From JBFAPK01 sp040676675 (GTDB taxonomy: Bacteria; Actinomycetota; Actinomycetes; Mycobacteriales; Micromonosporaceae), in NCBI RefSeq assembly GCF_040676675.1, contig NZ_JBFAPK010000029.1:1-64000 (forward strand): 64,000 nucleotides of DNA. The letters are read 5' to 3'. The notes under the pieces are model-generated. The model was not told the DNA's origin and did not search any database. It was given only the letters and a program-made list of their open reading frames with translations. This document shows, piece after piece, positions 17,534 to 24,904 of this stretch; within the stretch, counting starts at the first letter, position 1; each line of letters begins with the position of its first letter. A program made the position numbers and the translations under genes.

Positions 17534-17965
17534 CTACTCGCTGAAATACTTGTAGTCCGAGCAGGGTCCCGGAGAGGTGTCTTCGCTGCCGTCCACCGAG
17601 CACACCCTCATCGCGTAGAAGTTCGTGCTCCAAACGTCGTACTGCATCTGAGTGTAGGTACCCGCGCCCTTGCCGTTGTAGCTGGTCATGATGAGCGTGT
17701 AGTCATAACCGGTCCAGGAATACAGGTATCCGCGCGCGCCGTGGCCGTCGGCCAAATTGTCGTAGGTCCGGAAGTAGTCCCCGTCGTCGACGTGCTGCAT
17801 ACTGGCGACCTTGGTGCCGCTGCTGTTACGCAGATAGACCCATGTGTCACCGGCGTATGCGGATGCGGGAGTGCTTGTCCCCGCCACCGCGATGGCGGTG
17901 ACGGCCAGCGCCGCTGCCACGCGAACGGGCCAGCCCTTCAGGGTTTTCCTCCGGCTCTTCAGCAT
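17534..17965 (-). CDS. Small secreted protein A, unknown function
   Basis: A 143-residue precursor. ATG 17965 has AGGTGG just upstream. The signal peptide is residues ~1-34 (KSRRKTLKGW, hydrophobic core, cleavage after TPASA). The ~109-residue mature part begins AGDTWVYLRNSSGTKVASMQ, is rich in Tyr, Asp, Gly and Thr, looks all-beta, and has two Cys near the C terminus (RVCSVDGS and PCSDY) that could form a disulfide. The segment W-V-Y-x-R/K-(5-6)-A-x-M-x-H resembles the central strand of the secreted proteins at 18343 and 18891, so I regard it as a distant member of the same family. It has its own promoter with a palindrome in the spacer. No known domain recognised. Confidence 0.75.
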   Translation of the reverse strand: MLKSRRKTLKGWPVRVAAALAVTAIAVAGTSTPASAYAGDTWVYLRNSSGTKVASMQHVDDGDYFRTYDNLADGHGARGYLYSWTGYDYTLIMTSYNGKGAGTYTQMQYDVWSTNFYAMRVCSVDGSEDTSPGPCSDYKYFSE

Positions 17966-18342
17966 TTTCCCACCTCTCACCCCGGACCACCCCCTGGCGG
18001 TCGAGTGCTCGCAACCTAGGGCGCGGATCCGCGCGAGCACAACGAAATGTTGATCTTCTTGAGCTTGACTTGAGCTTTGCATCCGCTGCCGGACGGACCC
18101 GCCAGCATGCGGTGGGACCGAACGGGTGAGGGCGGTTGGTGGGCTGTCGATGGACGTTCACCAGGGCCGGGCGTCGGGCCGCCCGGGGTCGGGGCCGCCA
18201 CGAGGACCCGAGGCTCAACGCGCCGCTGGCGCGGCGACCTCAAGATTCCTTCAAGATCAGCCGGCGTTGATGATCGACGAGCGGGACCTGTTGCGAGGAT
18301 GAGCGCCGCCATCGCGTCACTCCCAGAGAATAGGTACCGTTG
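17966..18342. promoter_or_regulatory. 377-bp divergent regulatory region of secreted-protein cluster
   Basis: This gap contains no gene. For the reverse-strand gene there is a promoter at 18013-18042 with upstream TCAAG repeats at 18073-18058 (reverse strand; three copies at 5- and 6-bp steps, outer pair 11 bp apart). On the forward strand, TCAAGAT occurs at 18240-18246 and 18251-18257, again 11 bp apart, about 90 bp before the gene at 18343. Direct repeats one helical turn apart are the usual layout of OmpR/PhoB-type binding sites. A -10-like GAGAAT lies at 18326-18331. The remainder (18075-18235) is GC-rich with nothing recognised. Confidence 0.5.
18013..18042 (-). promoter_or_regulatory. 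Predicted promoter with palindromic spacer
   Basis: On the reverse strand TTGTGC (18042-18037) and TAGGTT (18018-18013) are 18 nt apart. A perfect 14-bp palindrome, GCGCGGATCCGCGC (18021-18034), fills the spacer and could be a repressor operator. The TCAAG repeats end 15 bp upstream of the -35 box. Confidence 0.5.
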
Positions 18343-18849
18343 ATGAGTCGCATGAAGAGGGCCCTCGTGGGCCGTTCGTCCTCCCGCGTCGGCCTGAGCC
18401 GCCGGACCCAGGCCGGGCTTCTCACCCTCGTGGCCACGGCCGCCACCGTGTTCGGTACGGCGACGCCGAGTATGGCGGACGGCGACCAGTACTGGGTCGG
18501 ATGCGAATCCGCAAGCTCGTCGTGCCAGACCGGCGTCAAGGTCTCGTATCCGGCCGGCGTGTGCACCACCGCGTCGTCGTACTACGGCTCCACCGCTGTC
18601 TGCATCGACTACTACGGCGACTGGGTGTACGTCAAGGACGGCGACGCCGACGGTTTCGCGGCGATGGCGCACATCGAAGCCGATGCCGGCGTGCGGGACC
18701 GGTACTGCCGTAACCCGCACACCGCCGGTACCTGGGCGAGGTGCCACTTCGACTGGAGCGAGTCCGCCCGGAAAGAGGTAAGCGGCGGCACCCTCCAGAA
18801 CTACGCCACCATGCCGCTCGACTACCTGTGGTCGTTCTCCAACAACTGA
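18343..18849 (+). CDS. Small secreted protein B, four or more Cys
   Basis: A 168-residue precursor starting at ATG 18343 (TTG 18340 and ATG 18352 are alternatives). Twin-Arg-like basic N region (SRRTQ) and signal peptide to about residue 45 (cleavage near SMADG). The mature domain has Cys pairs in GCESASSSC and VCTTA/VCIDYYGDWVYVKDGDADG, and C-terminal RYCRNPH/ARCHFDW. The block YGDWVYVKDGDADGFAAMA aligns with YGDLIFVKDRSADGYAVAA of the next gene, with Cys residues in matching places, so the two are paralogues. The product is probably a disulfide-stabilised extracellular beta protein. The stop is 41 bp before the next start. Function unknown. Confidence 0.8.
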   Translation: MSRMKRALVGRSSSRVGLSRRTQAGLLTLVATAATVFGTATPSMADGDQYWVGCESASSSCQTGVKVSYPAGVCTTASSYYGSTAVCIDYYGDWVYVKDGDADGFAAMAHIEADAGVRDRYCRNPHTAGTWARCHFDWSESARKEVSGGTLQNYATMPLDYLWSFSNN

Positions 18850-18890
18850 TGGCATGGCTGACTTCCGCTGGAGGACTGGGGAGGAACATC

Positions 18891-19328
18891 GTGCGTAAAC
18901 CTCGTGGAAAGCTCTTTGCCGCCGCGGTCGCCGGTTCGCTTCTGGCGCTCGCCGTTCCCGGCGCGGCATACGCCGCCTACTACGGATCCGAGACCGACTA
19001 TGCCGCGTGGACGTCCGACGCCCCGGACTCCACCTCCACCTGCTCGGAGATTATCGGCGGGATCGTCTGCTTCCAGCCGTACGGCGACCTGATCTTCGTC
19101 AAGGACCGCTCCGCGGACGGGTACGCGGTCGCGGCCGACTGGTACACCAGCTACGCCGGACCTGCCCGCACCGGCAGTTGTGTCCACAAGCTCACCGCGG
19201 ACGGGGCAAGGTGGGCCGTCTGCAACAAGGACTTCACGGAAGGGAACGTCGTCCACATCCGCGCGGCGCGCTACAGCGGCGGCAACCCGCTGGATTCCTC
19301 CTCGTGGGTCGGGGTCTTCAACGGCTAG
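18891..19328 (+). CDS. Small secreted protein C, paralogue of B
   Basis: A 145-residue precursor. GTG 18891 has an excellent ribosome-binding site (GGGGAGGAA, ~5 nt away), so I prefer it to ATG 18849, which overlaps the previous stop. Signal peptide ~1-28 (KPRGKLFAAAVAGSLLALAV, cleavage after AAYA). Mature part: TCSEIIGGIVCFQPYGDLIFVKD, then SCVHKL and AVCNKDF, giving four Cys in the same order as protein B. Probably co-transcribed with B. A strong terminator 17 bp after the stop ends the unit. No domain of known function recognised. Confidence 0.8.
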   Translation: MRKPRGKLFAAAVAGSLLALAVPGAAYAAYYGSETDYAAWTSDAPDSTSTCSEIIGGIVCFQPYGDLIFVKDRSADGYAVAADWYTSYAGPARTGSCVHKLTADGARWAVCNKDFTEGNVVHIRAARYSGGNPLDSSSWVGVFNG

Positions 19329-19345
19329 CCCTCCTTCGACCAGCG

Positions 19346-19391
19346 CACCGGGACAGGCCGCGAGGCGCGTTCCTCGCGGCCTGTCCCGGTG
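19346..19391. terminator. Strong hairpin terminator
   Basis: A perfect 20-bp stem (19346-19365 with 19372-19391) and 6-nt loop between convergent genes; it probably stops transcription from both sides. Confidence 0.85.
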
Positions 19392-19438
19392 TTCCCGCCA
19401 GACCCGCTCGATGCCAGTCGGCTCCGGTCGACCGCGTC

Positions 19439-20200
19439 CTACCGCGAGGACCACCAGGTCGAGGGCGCCGCGGCGGTGAAGCCGAGGGACTCGTACAGCG
19501 GCCGGCCCAGCCGGGAGGCGGTGAGCGTGACCGGCAGGTCCGCCAGGCGAGCGAGGGACCCGAGCATGACCGCCCGTCCCACGCCCCGGGAGCGGAAGGC
19601 CGGCGGGGTGCCGACCCAGTAGTGGCTGCCGAACCCGTCCTCGACGACGGTGACGCACGCCCCGGCGACCTCGCCGTCGAGGCGGGCGACGAAGACGTCC
19701 ACACCCGGCTGGTCGAGCAGCGCCATGGGAAACATCTCGCCGCCCCGGTACGGCTCGAACCTGGTCAGCTCGAAGCCCGCGATCACGGCACGCTCGGCCG
19801 CCCGTAGCTCCTCCTCGTTCCGCGCCCGGACCACGTCGATCGCCGGTTCCGCGACGGGTCCCGGCTGGCGCAGCATGACCGGCATCTGCCAGCTGCGCAT
19901 GCCCAGGTGACCCAGGTCGGTCGAGCTGAACGGATCTTCGGCGTCCACCGGTCCCGGGGCGTGGCCAGCCAGTTCGGTGATCTCGGCCAACTCGTCCACG
20001 GTGAGCGCGGGCTCCTGGACCAGGATGCGCAGGCCCGCGCGCTCGTCACCGGCGACGGCGAGGAAGCCGGGGCGGCGGATCACCTCGTTGCCGCGGGCCC
20101 GGCCGGTCGCGGCCCAGAAGGCGGCGGAGTTGCGGGCCTGGCGCAGCGGTGCCTCGGCCAGGGCGGCGGGCTGCCCGGCGGGGTTCGTGGCAATAGTCAT
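19439..20200 (-). CDS. GNAT family N-acetyltransferase
   Basis: A 253-residue protein with a GNAT fold in the C-terminal half: DVFVARLDGEVAGACVTVVE (beta4/5), then the acetyl-CoA pyrophosphate loop PAFRSRGVGRAVMLGSLARL (Q/R-x-x-G-x-G/A, ~205-224) and a final YESLGFTAAAPSTWW, the usual beta6-beta7 Tyr/Phe ending. The N-terminal ~110 residues form a second, diverged GNAT-like region typical of actinobacterial two-half acetyltransferases. It lies 73 bp downstream of the sigma factor gene on the same strand and could be in its operon. Acceptor substrate unknown. Confidence 0.85.
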   Translation of the reverse strand: MTIATNPAGQPAALAEAPLRQARNSAAFWAATGRARGNEVIRRPGFLAVAGDERAGLRILVQEPALTVDELAEITELAGHAPGPVDAEDPFSSTDLGHLGMRSWQMPVMLRQPGPVAEPAIDVVRARNEEELRAAERAVIAGFELTRFEPYRGGEMFPMALLDQPGVDVFVARLDGEVAGACVTVVEDGFGSHYWVGTPPAFRSRGVGRAVMLGSLARLADLPVTLTASRLGRPLYESLGFTAAAPSTWWSSR

Positions 20201-20273
20201 GGTGGTGCCAACTCCTCGTCATCGTCGTCGATGCGCCCCTCCTGGCCCGTGGCGCCAAGGAGATGGTCGGGAG

Positions 20274-21209
20274 TCAGCGGCTCACCACCGTCTCCCGCTC
20301 GACCCGCGACAGCTTCTCAGGATTACGGACGAGGTACAGCCCGCCGATCAAGCCCTCGTCGACCCGTACCGCCATGACGGTGTCGATCTTGCCGTCCCGC
20401 CGGAAGATCAGCGCCGGAGCGCCGTTGACCTGTGCCGCCTGCAGCGACATCGTGGCGCCGATCTTGGGCAGACCCTCGGCCAGCAGCCGGGCCACCCGGT
20501 CGGCCCCGACGACGGGTGCCAGCGCGGCCTCCACGACTCCGCCACCGTCGCTCAGGAAGACGACGTCCGGTGCGAGCTGGTCGAGCAGGCTCTGCAGGTC
20601 GCCGGTTTCGATCGCCCGTTGGAACGCCTCGGTCGCGCGGCGGGTCTCGGCGGCGGAGACGACCTCGCGCGTCCGGCGCGCCGTGACGTGCGCCCGCGCC
20701 CGGTGGGCGATCTGGCGAACCGCGGCCGGACTCTTGTCGACGGCCTCCGCGATCTCGTCGTACGCCAGCTCGAAGACCTCGCGCAGGACGAACACCGCCC
20801 GCTCGGTCGGCGTGAGCGTCTCCAGCACCAGCAGCATCGCCATCGAGACGCTGTCGGCCAACTCGACGTCCTCCGCCACGTCGGGCGCGGTCAGCAGCGG
20901 CTCGGGCAGCCAGGGGCCGACGTAGGACTCCCTGCGCCGGCCGAGCGTACGCAGCCGGCTCAGCGCCTGCCGGGTGGTGATCCGGACCAGGTACGCCCGC
21001 CGGTCCCGTACGGTGTCGAGGTCGACGCCCACCCACCGTAACCAGGTCTCCTGCAGGACGTCCTCGGCGTCGGCGGCCGAGCCGAGCAGCTCGTAGGCGA
21101 CGGTGAACAGCAGATTGCGGTGGGTGACGAACGCCTCGGTGGCGGAGTCCATTCCGCCCTCGGCGAGCGGCCCGGCCGCCTCCGTCGGTGGCTCGCTGCG
21201 CTCGCTCAT
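20274..21209 (-). CDS. sigJ: ECF41-type RNA polymerase sigma factor (SigJ-like)
   Basis: A 311-residue sigma factor. ATG 21209 has AGGAGT 6-7 nt upstream; a longer frame to 21302 would cross its own promoter. Sigma region 2 (FVTHRNLLFTVAYELLGSAADAEDVLQETW) and region 4 (LTPTERAVFVLREVFELAYDEIAEAV) fill residues ~25-195. Instead of an anti-sigma partner it has a fused SnoaL-like C-terminal domain (~200-311). Both ECF41 hallmarks are present: WLPEPLL in the linker and NPEKL close to the end. In this family the C-terminal domain modulates activity, and targets are neighbouring carboxymuconolactone decarboxylase/oxidoreductase/epimerase genes, such as those at 21409 and 21983. A matching promoter precedes its own gene, implying autoregulation. 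Confidence 0.92.
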   Translation of the reverse strand: MSERSEPPTEAAGPLAEGGMDSATEAFVTHRNLLFTVAYELLGSAADAEDVLQETWLRWVGVDLDTVRDRRAYLVRITTRQALSRLRTLGRRRESYVGPWLPEPLLTAPDVAEDVELADSVSMAMLLVLETLTPTERAVFVLREVFELAYDEIAEAVDKSPAAVRQIAHRARAHVTARRTREVVSAAETRRATEAFQRAIETGDLQSLLDQLAPDVVFLSDGGGVVEAALAPVVGADRVARLLAEGLPKIGATMSLQAAQVNGAPALIFRRDGKIDTVMAVRVDEGLIGGLYLVRNPEKLSRVERETVVSR

Positions 21210-21251
21210 GACTGACTCCTGCCTGTTCGCTCCCGACCGTGGCACACACAC

Positions 21252-21278
21252 GACGCCGGTCCGCGCCACCGTGTGACG
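21252..21278 (-). promoter_or_regulatory. ECF41-type promoter of the sigma factor gene
   Basis: On the reverse strand CGTCACA (21278-21272), a 16-nt spacer, then CGTC (21255-21252). This matches the ECF41 consensus as I recall it (TGTCACA-N16-CGTC) at all but the first base. It is about 42 bp before the sigma factor start codon. Confidence 0.75.
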
Positions 21279-21312
21279 CCCACGATCGGTGGCGGGCGCC
21301 ACACGGCCGCGC

Positions 21313-21339
21313 GGTCACAGGGATCGAGTCGCCGGCATC
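21313..21339 (+). promoter_or_regulatory. ECF41-type promoter of the CMD-domain gene
   Basis: GGTCACA (21313-21319), 16-nt spacer, CATC (21336-21339): one mismatch in each box to the ECF41 pattern, with the same spacing as the sigma factor's own promoter. It is about 70 bp before ATG 21409. Confidence 0.6.
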
Positions 21340-21408
21340 TCCATGTCCGTCAGGAAGCCGCGCGGACGATCCGCGCGGTACGCACCCGCCACGAGTGAGG
21401 ACGAAGTC

Positions 21409-21894
21409 ATGGAACCCCGTATCGACCTTACGACCAACGAACTCGGCGCCAAGATTGGCAAGCGGTTCTACAACGTCAGCCTGGCGATCCAGCAGTCGTC
21501 GTTGGCCAGGGCGACCCAGGAACTGGTGATGCTGCGCGCCAGCCAGATCAACGGCTGCGGTTTCTGCGTCGACTACCACACGAAGGAGGCCGCGCACGCG
21601 GGGGAGAGTTCGGTGCGCCTCAACCTGGTGGCCGCCTGGCGCCACTCCACCGTGTTCAGCGAGGCCGAACGGGCCGCGCTGGCCCTGGCGGAGGAGGGCA
21701 CCCGGCTCGCCGACGTCCACCACGGGGTCTCCGACGAGACCTGGGCCGAGGTGCGCAAGCACTACGACGACGACCAGATCGCCGCGCTGGTCTACCTGGT
21801 CGCCATGATCAACGCGGCGAACCGGCTCGGCGTGATCGTGCGCAACCAGGGTGGCTCCTACGAGCCCGGCATGTTCGCCAGCCTGTCGAACTGA
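21409..21894 (+). CDS. Carboxymuconolactone decarboxylase / AhpD-like family protein
   Basis: A 161-residue all-helical protein with the AhpD-type redox motif E-x-V-M-L-R-A-S-Q-I-N-x-C-x-F-C-x-x-Y-H (~residues 40-60): CGFC plus downstream His is the CxxC-H catalytic triad of the alkylhydroperoxidase subfamily. It ends with the conserved NRLGVIVRNQ region. Members act as peroxidases or thiol-disulfide proteins; a true decarboxylase role is unlikely with the CxxC present. It is divergent from the ECF41 sigma factor and has a matching promoter, so it is the probable direct target. ATG 21409 has GAGG about 9 nt upstream. Confidence 0.88.
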   Translation: MEPRIDLTTNELGAKIGKRFYNVSLAIQQSSLARATQELVMLRASQINGCGFCVDYHTKEAAHAGESSVRLNLVAAWRHSTVFSEAERAALALAEEGTRLADVHHGVSDETWAEVRKHYDDDQIAALVYLVAMINAANRLGVIVRNQGGSYEPGMFASLSN

Positions 21895-21910
21895 CCGGCG
21901 GGTGACCCCC

Positions 21911-21946
21911 GGCCCGGCCCAGGACCCCGTGCTCCTGGGCCGGGCC
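21911..21946. terminator. Bidirectional terminator hairpin
   Basis: A perfect 14-bp stem (GGCCCGGCCCAGGA and its complement) with an 8-nt loop between the converging CMD and oxidoreductase genes. Confidence 0.8.
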
Positions 21947-21982
21947 CGTCGGACTTCCTGGAAGTGCCGATCACGGCCGGTT

Positions 21983-22951
21983 TCACATCGTTACGACCAG
22001 CTTGCCGGTCGTGTGCAGGCGGGCGAAGTCGACGCAGGCTTGCGCGCCCTCGTCGAGGGTGTAGCGCCGGCCGATCGTGGCGGATAGCTCCCCTCGGGCC
22101 GCCAGCTCACCGACCTCGCGCATGCCGCCCAGGGTGCCGTCCATGTCCAGCACGAAATGCAGGGCGACGTCCTCGCGCCCGATCCACTCCTGCTGCGGCA
22201 CCGGGTAGGTGATCGTGAGGAGACGTCCGCCCGGGCGGACGGCGCTGGCGACTCCGGTGAGCTGGTCGCTCGGCAGCGTCAGGTTGAACGCGACGTCGAC
22301 GCCGGCCGGGTATTCGGATTCCGCGTACCCGATGGTCTCGTCGGCGCCGATCTCGCGCAGGATGTCGGCGTCGGCGGCGGTCGCGGTGGCGGTCACCCGC
22401 GCCTTCGCCCGGGCGAGCAGCGGGAGCAGGGCGGTACCGACGCCACCGGTAGCGCCCACGACCAGGACGGTCTCGCCGGGCTGCACCTTTGCGGTGGCCA
22501 TCAGCGCGCGTGCGGTCAGACCGATGGTGGGCAGGGCAGCCGCCTGCTCGACGTCGAGGCCGGCCGGACGGTGCGCCAGGAACGGGGTGTCGGCCTCGAA
22601 GACCGCGTACTCGGCCAGCGAGCCGGTGCTCAGCGACGGCCGGGTCGCACCGACCATCGGACGCAGCGCCCGCGGGACGGCCTGGCCGAAGATCTCGTCG
22701 CCCACCCGGTACGCCGTCACGCCGGCGCCGACCTTGCTGACCGTGCCGGCGAAGTCGTTGCCGGGTACGTGCGGAAACTCCAGCGGTATGGCGTCGCGAA
22801 AGTCGCCGCTGGGGAGCCGGACGTCCGCCGGGTTGATCGAGGCGGCGGCGATCCGGACCTGGATCTGTCCCGGCCCGGGCTGGGGCACCGGTACGTCGGC
22901 CACCCTGTACTCCTCGGGTGGTCCGTAGCCGGTCGCGACAACTGCCTTCAT
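21983..22951 (-). CDS. NADP-dependent quinone-oxidoreductase-like (MDR family, zinc-free)
   Basis: A 322-residue medium-chain dehydrogenase/reductase. N-terminal GroES-like domain (MKAVVATGYGPPEEYRVADV; INPADVRLPSG; FPHVPGNDFAGTVSKVGAGV) and Rossmann domain with VLVVGATGGVGTALLPLLAR (~150-170), the quinone-reductase AxxGGVG nucleotide loop. The Cys/His zinc ligands of alcohol dehydrogenases are absent. ATG 22951 has GGAGGAAGC upstream. It is divergent from a TetR gene with two operators between them, so it is very likely repressed by it. An oxidoreductase beside an ECF41 sigma factor also fits the known ECF41 neighbourhood. Natural substrate unknown. Confidence 0.88.
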   Translation of the reverse strand: MKAVVATGYGPPEEYRVADVPVPQPGPGQIQVRIAAASINPADVRLPSGDFRDAIPLEFPHVPGNDFAGTVSKVGAGVTAYRVGDEIFGQAVPRALRPMVGATRPSLSTGSLAEYAVFEADTPFLAHRPAGLDVEQAAALPTIGLTARALMATAKVQPGETVLVVGATGGVGTALLPLLARAKARVTATATAADADILREIGADETIGYAESEYPAGVDVAFNLTLPSDQLTGVASAVRPGGRLLTITYPVPQQEWIGREDVALHFVLDMDGTLGGMREVGELAARGELSATIGRRYTLDEGAQACVDFARLHTTGKLVVTM

Positions 22952-22964
22952 GTGCTTCCTCCAA

Positions 22965-23027
22965 AAGCGGACCGCGTGGTCACGTTATGACGGCAAGCTA
23001 GCAATAAGCGGACCGGGCGGTCAACTT
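22965..23027. promoter_or_regulatory. Twin TetR operators
   Basis: Two 22-bp copies (22965-22986 and 23006-23027) of AAGCGGACCG-N2-YGGTCA-N2-TT, each containing a GACC...GGTC inverted repeat, lie 41 bp apart between the divergent oxidoreductase and TetR starts. One copy sits next to each gene, as expected for joint repression of both promoters. Confidence 0.75.
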
Positions 23028-23041
23028 GTTAGGGTGGGGAC

Positions 23042-23641
23042 GTGACCTCGACCCGTCCGTTGCGTGCCGACGCCGCCCGCAACCGCCGGCTGCTGCTGAC
23101 GGCGGCCGCGGACGAGTTCGCGGAGCGGGGTCTGGACGCCTCGGTCGCCGACATCGCCCGCCGGGCCGGCGTCGGCAAGGGCACCGTGTTCCGCCATTTC
23201 GCCACGAAGGACGACCTGATCGCCGCGATCGTCCTCGACCGCATCGACGCGCTCAACGCGGTCGGCGAGAAGCTGCTCGAAGCGGCGGACCCGGGCGCCG
23301 CGTTGCTGGAGTTCCTCACCGTCGCCGCGCATCAGCGACAGCAACGCGACCTGTCGTTCCTGCAGGAGGCCGGCGGGCTGACCGCGGAGGTCACCAGGGT
23401 TCGCGACGAGATGTTCCAGACCGTGCACAGGCTGGTCGACCGGGCTCGTGCGCACGGCGCCGTACGGGCGGATGTCACCGGCTCGGACATCCTGCTGCTG
23501 ATGTGCGCGCCGAACTACGTCACCAGCTACGTGCGGGACGCCTCGCCCGACCTTTGGCGGAGGTACCTCGCCATCATCTTCGACGGCCTGCGCCCGGAAG
23601 GCGCCCACCCGCTGCCCCACCCACCGCCGGCGGCACCCTGA
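23042..23641 (+). CDS. TetR/AcrR family transcriptional regulator
   Basis: A 199-residue repressor. Residues ~8-55 form the TetR DNA-binding domain: RNRRLLLTAAADEFAERGLD, then VADIARRAGVGKGTVFRHFATKDDLI with the usual G-x-G-x-x-Y/F-x-H-F recognition helix. The remaining helices form a variable ligand-binding/dimer domain. GTG 23042 has GGTGGGG just upstream. It is divergent from the oxidoreductase; twin operators lie between. Inducer unknown, possibly an electrophile or quinone given the partner gene. Confidence 0.88.
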   Translation: MTSTRPLRADAARNRRLLLTAAADEFAERGLDASVADIARRAGVGKGTVFRHFATKDDLIAAIVLDRIDALNAVGEKLLEAADPGAALLEFLTVAAHQRQQRDLSFLQEAGGLTAEVTRVRDEMFQTVHRLVDRARAHGAVRADVTGSDILLLMCAPNYVTSYVRDASPDLWRRYLAIIFDGLRPEGAHPLPHPPPAAP

Positions 23642-23653
23642 CGCCAGGGAACG

Positions 23654-23715
23654 CGCGAATACCGAGAAAGAGTGGTTAAGGTTCGCTGGTCAGCCACTCT
23701 TTCTCGGTATTCGCG
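23654..23715. repeat. Dispersed palindromic repeat, copy 2
   Basis: A 22-bp perfect stem with CGCGAATACCGAGAAAGAG at its left end and its complement at the right, around a short loop. Flanking sequence is shared with copy 3: a CACCCTGA...CCAGGGAACGCG block on the left and CGTACCCGCTCG on the right. It follows the TetR stop by 12 bp and precedes the kinase gene. Confidence 0.85.
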
Positions 23716-23852
23716 TACCCGCTCGGCCCGCCGGCCGGCGGGCCTGGAGGTACCGGGCCGGGTAAATCTCCTTGCCCGTTCCGGCGGCTGCCGGACAATT
23801 GCCACTCGGGTCGAGGGCCGGGGCAATCATCCCCGCCGGGATGGGGGCGGCG

Positions 23853-24845
23853 ATGACGCGGGCGTTCGTGACGAAGGAGCAGGTCACGTCGCCGGTACGG
23901 ACCGCCTTCGGGGCCGGGCGCCGGATCGAGGCGATCACCCGGTTGACCGGCGGCAGCAAGAAGGGCGTCTACCGGCTCGCGCTCGACGACGACACGACGG
24001 CGCTGCTGTACTACTGGGGTACCCAGGAGAACTACTGGCCGGACCCGCCGGGCGGGGGCCTCGCGGACCGGGCCGACCCGTTCTCGGCCGCCTCGGGCCT
24101 CGACCTGTTCCGGGCCGCGCACGCCCGGTTGGACGCGCTCGGGGTGCGCGTACCCCGGATCCACCTGGCCGACGCGAGCGGCGAACACCTTCCGGGCGAC
24201 CTCGCGCTGGTCGAGGACGTACCGGGCGGGACGCTGGAGGAGTTGCTGGGGCGCGATCCGTCGGCCGCGCGCCCCGCGCTGGACCGGCTCCGCGACCACC
24301 TCGGGCGCATGCGGCTGGCGCGCAACGGCCGGCCGGGCAAGGTGGCGCTGGTCGACGGCGCCGAGGCGGTACCCATGAAGTCGCCCGAACGGTACGTCCT
24401 CGACCGCGCCCTGGTCGACCTGGCCGATGGCGCGGCGCGGATCGAACGACTGGCCGCGGCCCGCGGGCGGGTGGAGGAACGGCTCCGGCGGCTGGCCGCC
24501 GACGTACCGCCACGCGACGGGTACGCCCTGATCCACGGCGAACTCGGTCCGGACCACGTGCTGCTCGACCGGCGCGGCGAGCCGGTGCTGATCGACATCG
24601 AGGGCGCGATGTTCTTCGACGTCGAGTGGGAGCACATCTTCCTGCGGCTGCGCTTCGCCGAGCACTACCGCTGGTTGCGGGCGGATGGCCTGGACGAGCG
24701 CCGACTGCGCTGCTATGCGCTGGCCATGCACCTGTCGCTGGTGGCGGGGCCGCTGCGGCTGTTGGACGGCGACTTCCCGCATCGCGAGAGGATGCTCGCG
24801 ATCGTGGCGTACAACCTGGAACGGGTGCTCGCCTTTCCGAACTGA
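23853..24845 (+). CDS. APH-fold phosphotransferase (aminoglycoside phosphotransferase family)
   Basis: A 330-residue protein of the APH/choline kinase fold. The N lobe ITRLTGGSKKGVYRLALDDDTTALLYYW carries the Gly loop region. The catalytic loop reads ALIHGELGPDHVLLDRRG (~224-241) and the metal loop PVLIDIEGAMFFDVEWE. The canonical HGDL-x4-N loop is altered: the catalytic Asp is Glu and Asn is His (PDH), so activity may be changed, although HGE forms occur in related kinases. ATG 23853 follows GGGGGCGGCG; an upstream frame to 23772 is less likely. The gene sits alone between two near-identical palindromic repeats. Substrate unknown; not demonstrably an antibiotic-resistance gene. Confidence 0.8.
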   Translation: MTRAFVTKEQVTSPVRTAFGAGRRIEAITRLTGGSKKGVYRLALDDDTTALLYYWGTQENYWPDPPGGGLADRADPFSAASGLDLFRAAHARLDALGVRVPRIHLADASGEHLPGDLALVEDVPGGTLEELLGRDPSAARPALDRLRDHLGRMRLARNGRPGKVALVDGAEAVPMKSPERYVLDRALVDLADGAARIERLAAARGRVEERLRRLAADVPPRDGYALIHGELGPDHVLLDRRGEPVLIDIEGAMFFDVEWEHIFLRLRFAEHYRWLRADGLDERRLRCYALAMHLSLVAGPLRLLDGDFPHRERMLAIVAYNLERVLAFPN

Positions 24846-24904
24846 CCGGAGCCGGGACGATCGCACGACCGGTGCTACCCGCGCGGCACCCTGACCAGGG
24901 AACG

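Noticed and set aside
23853..24845. Annotation as an aminoglycoside-resistance gene
   Set aside because: Only the fold is supported; the catalytic loop is altered and no specific resistance subfamily is recognisable.
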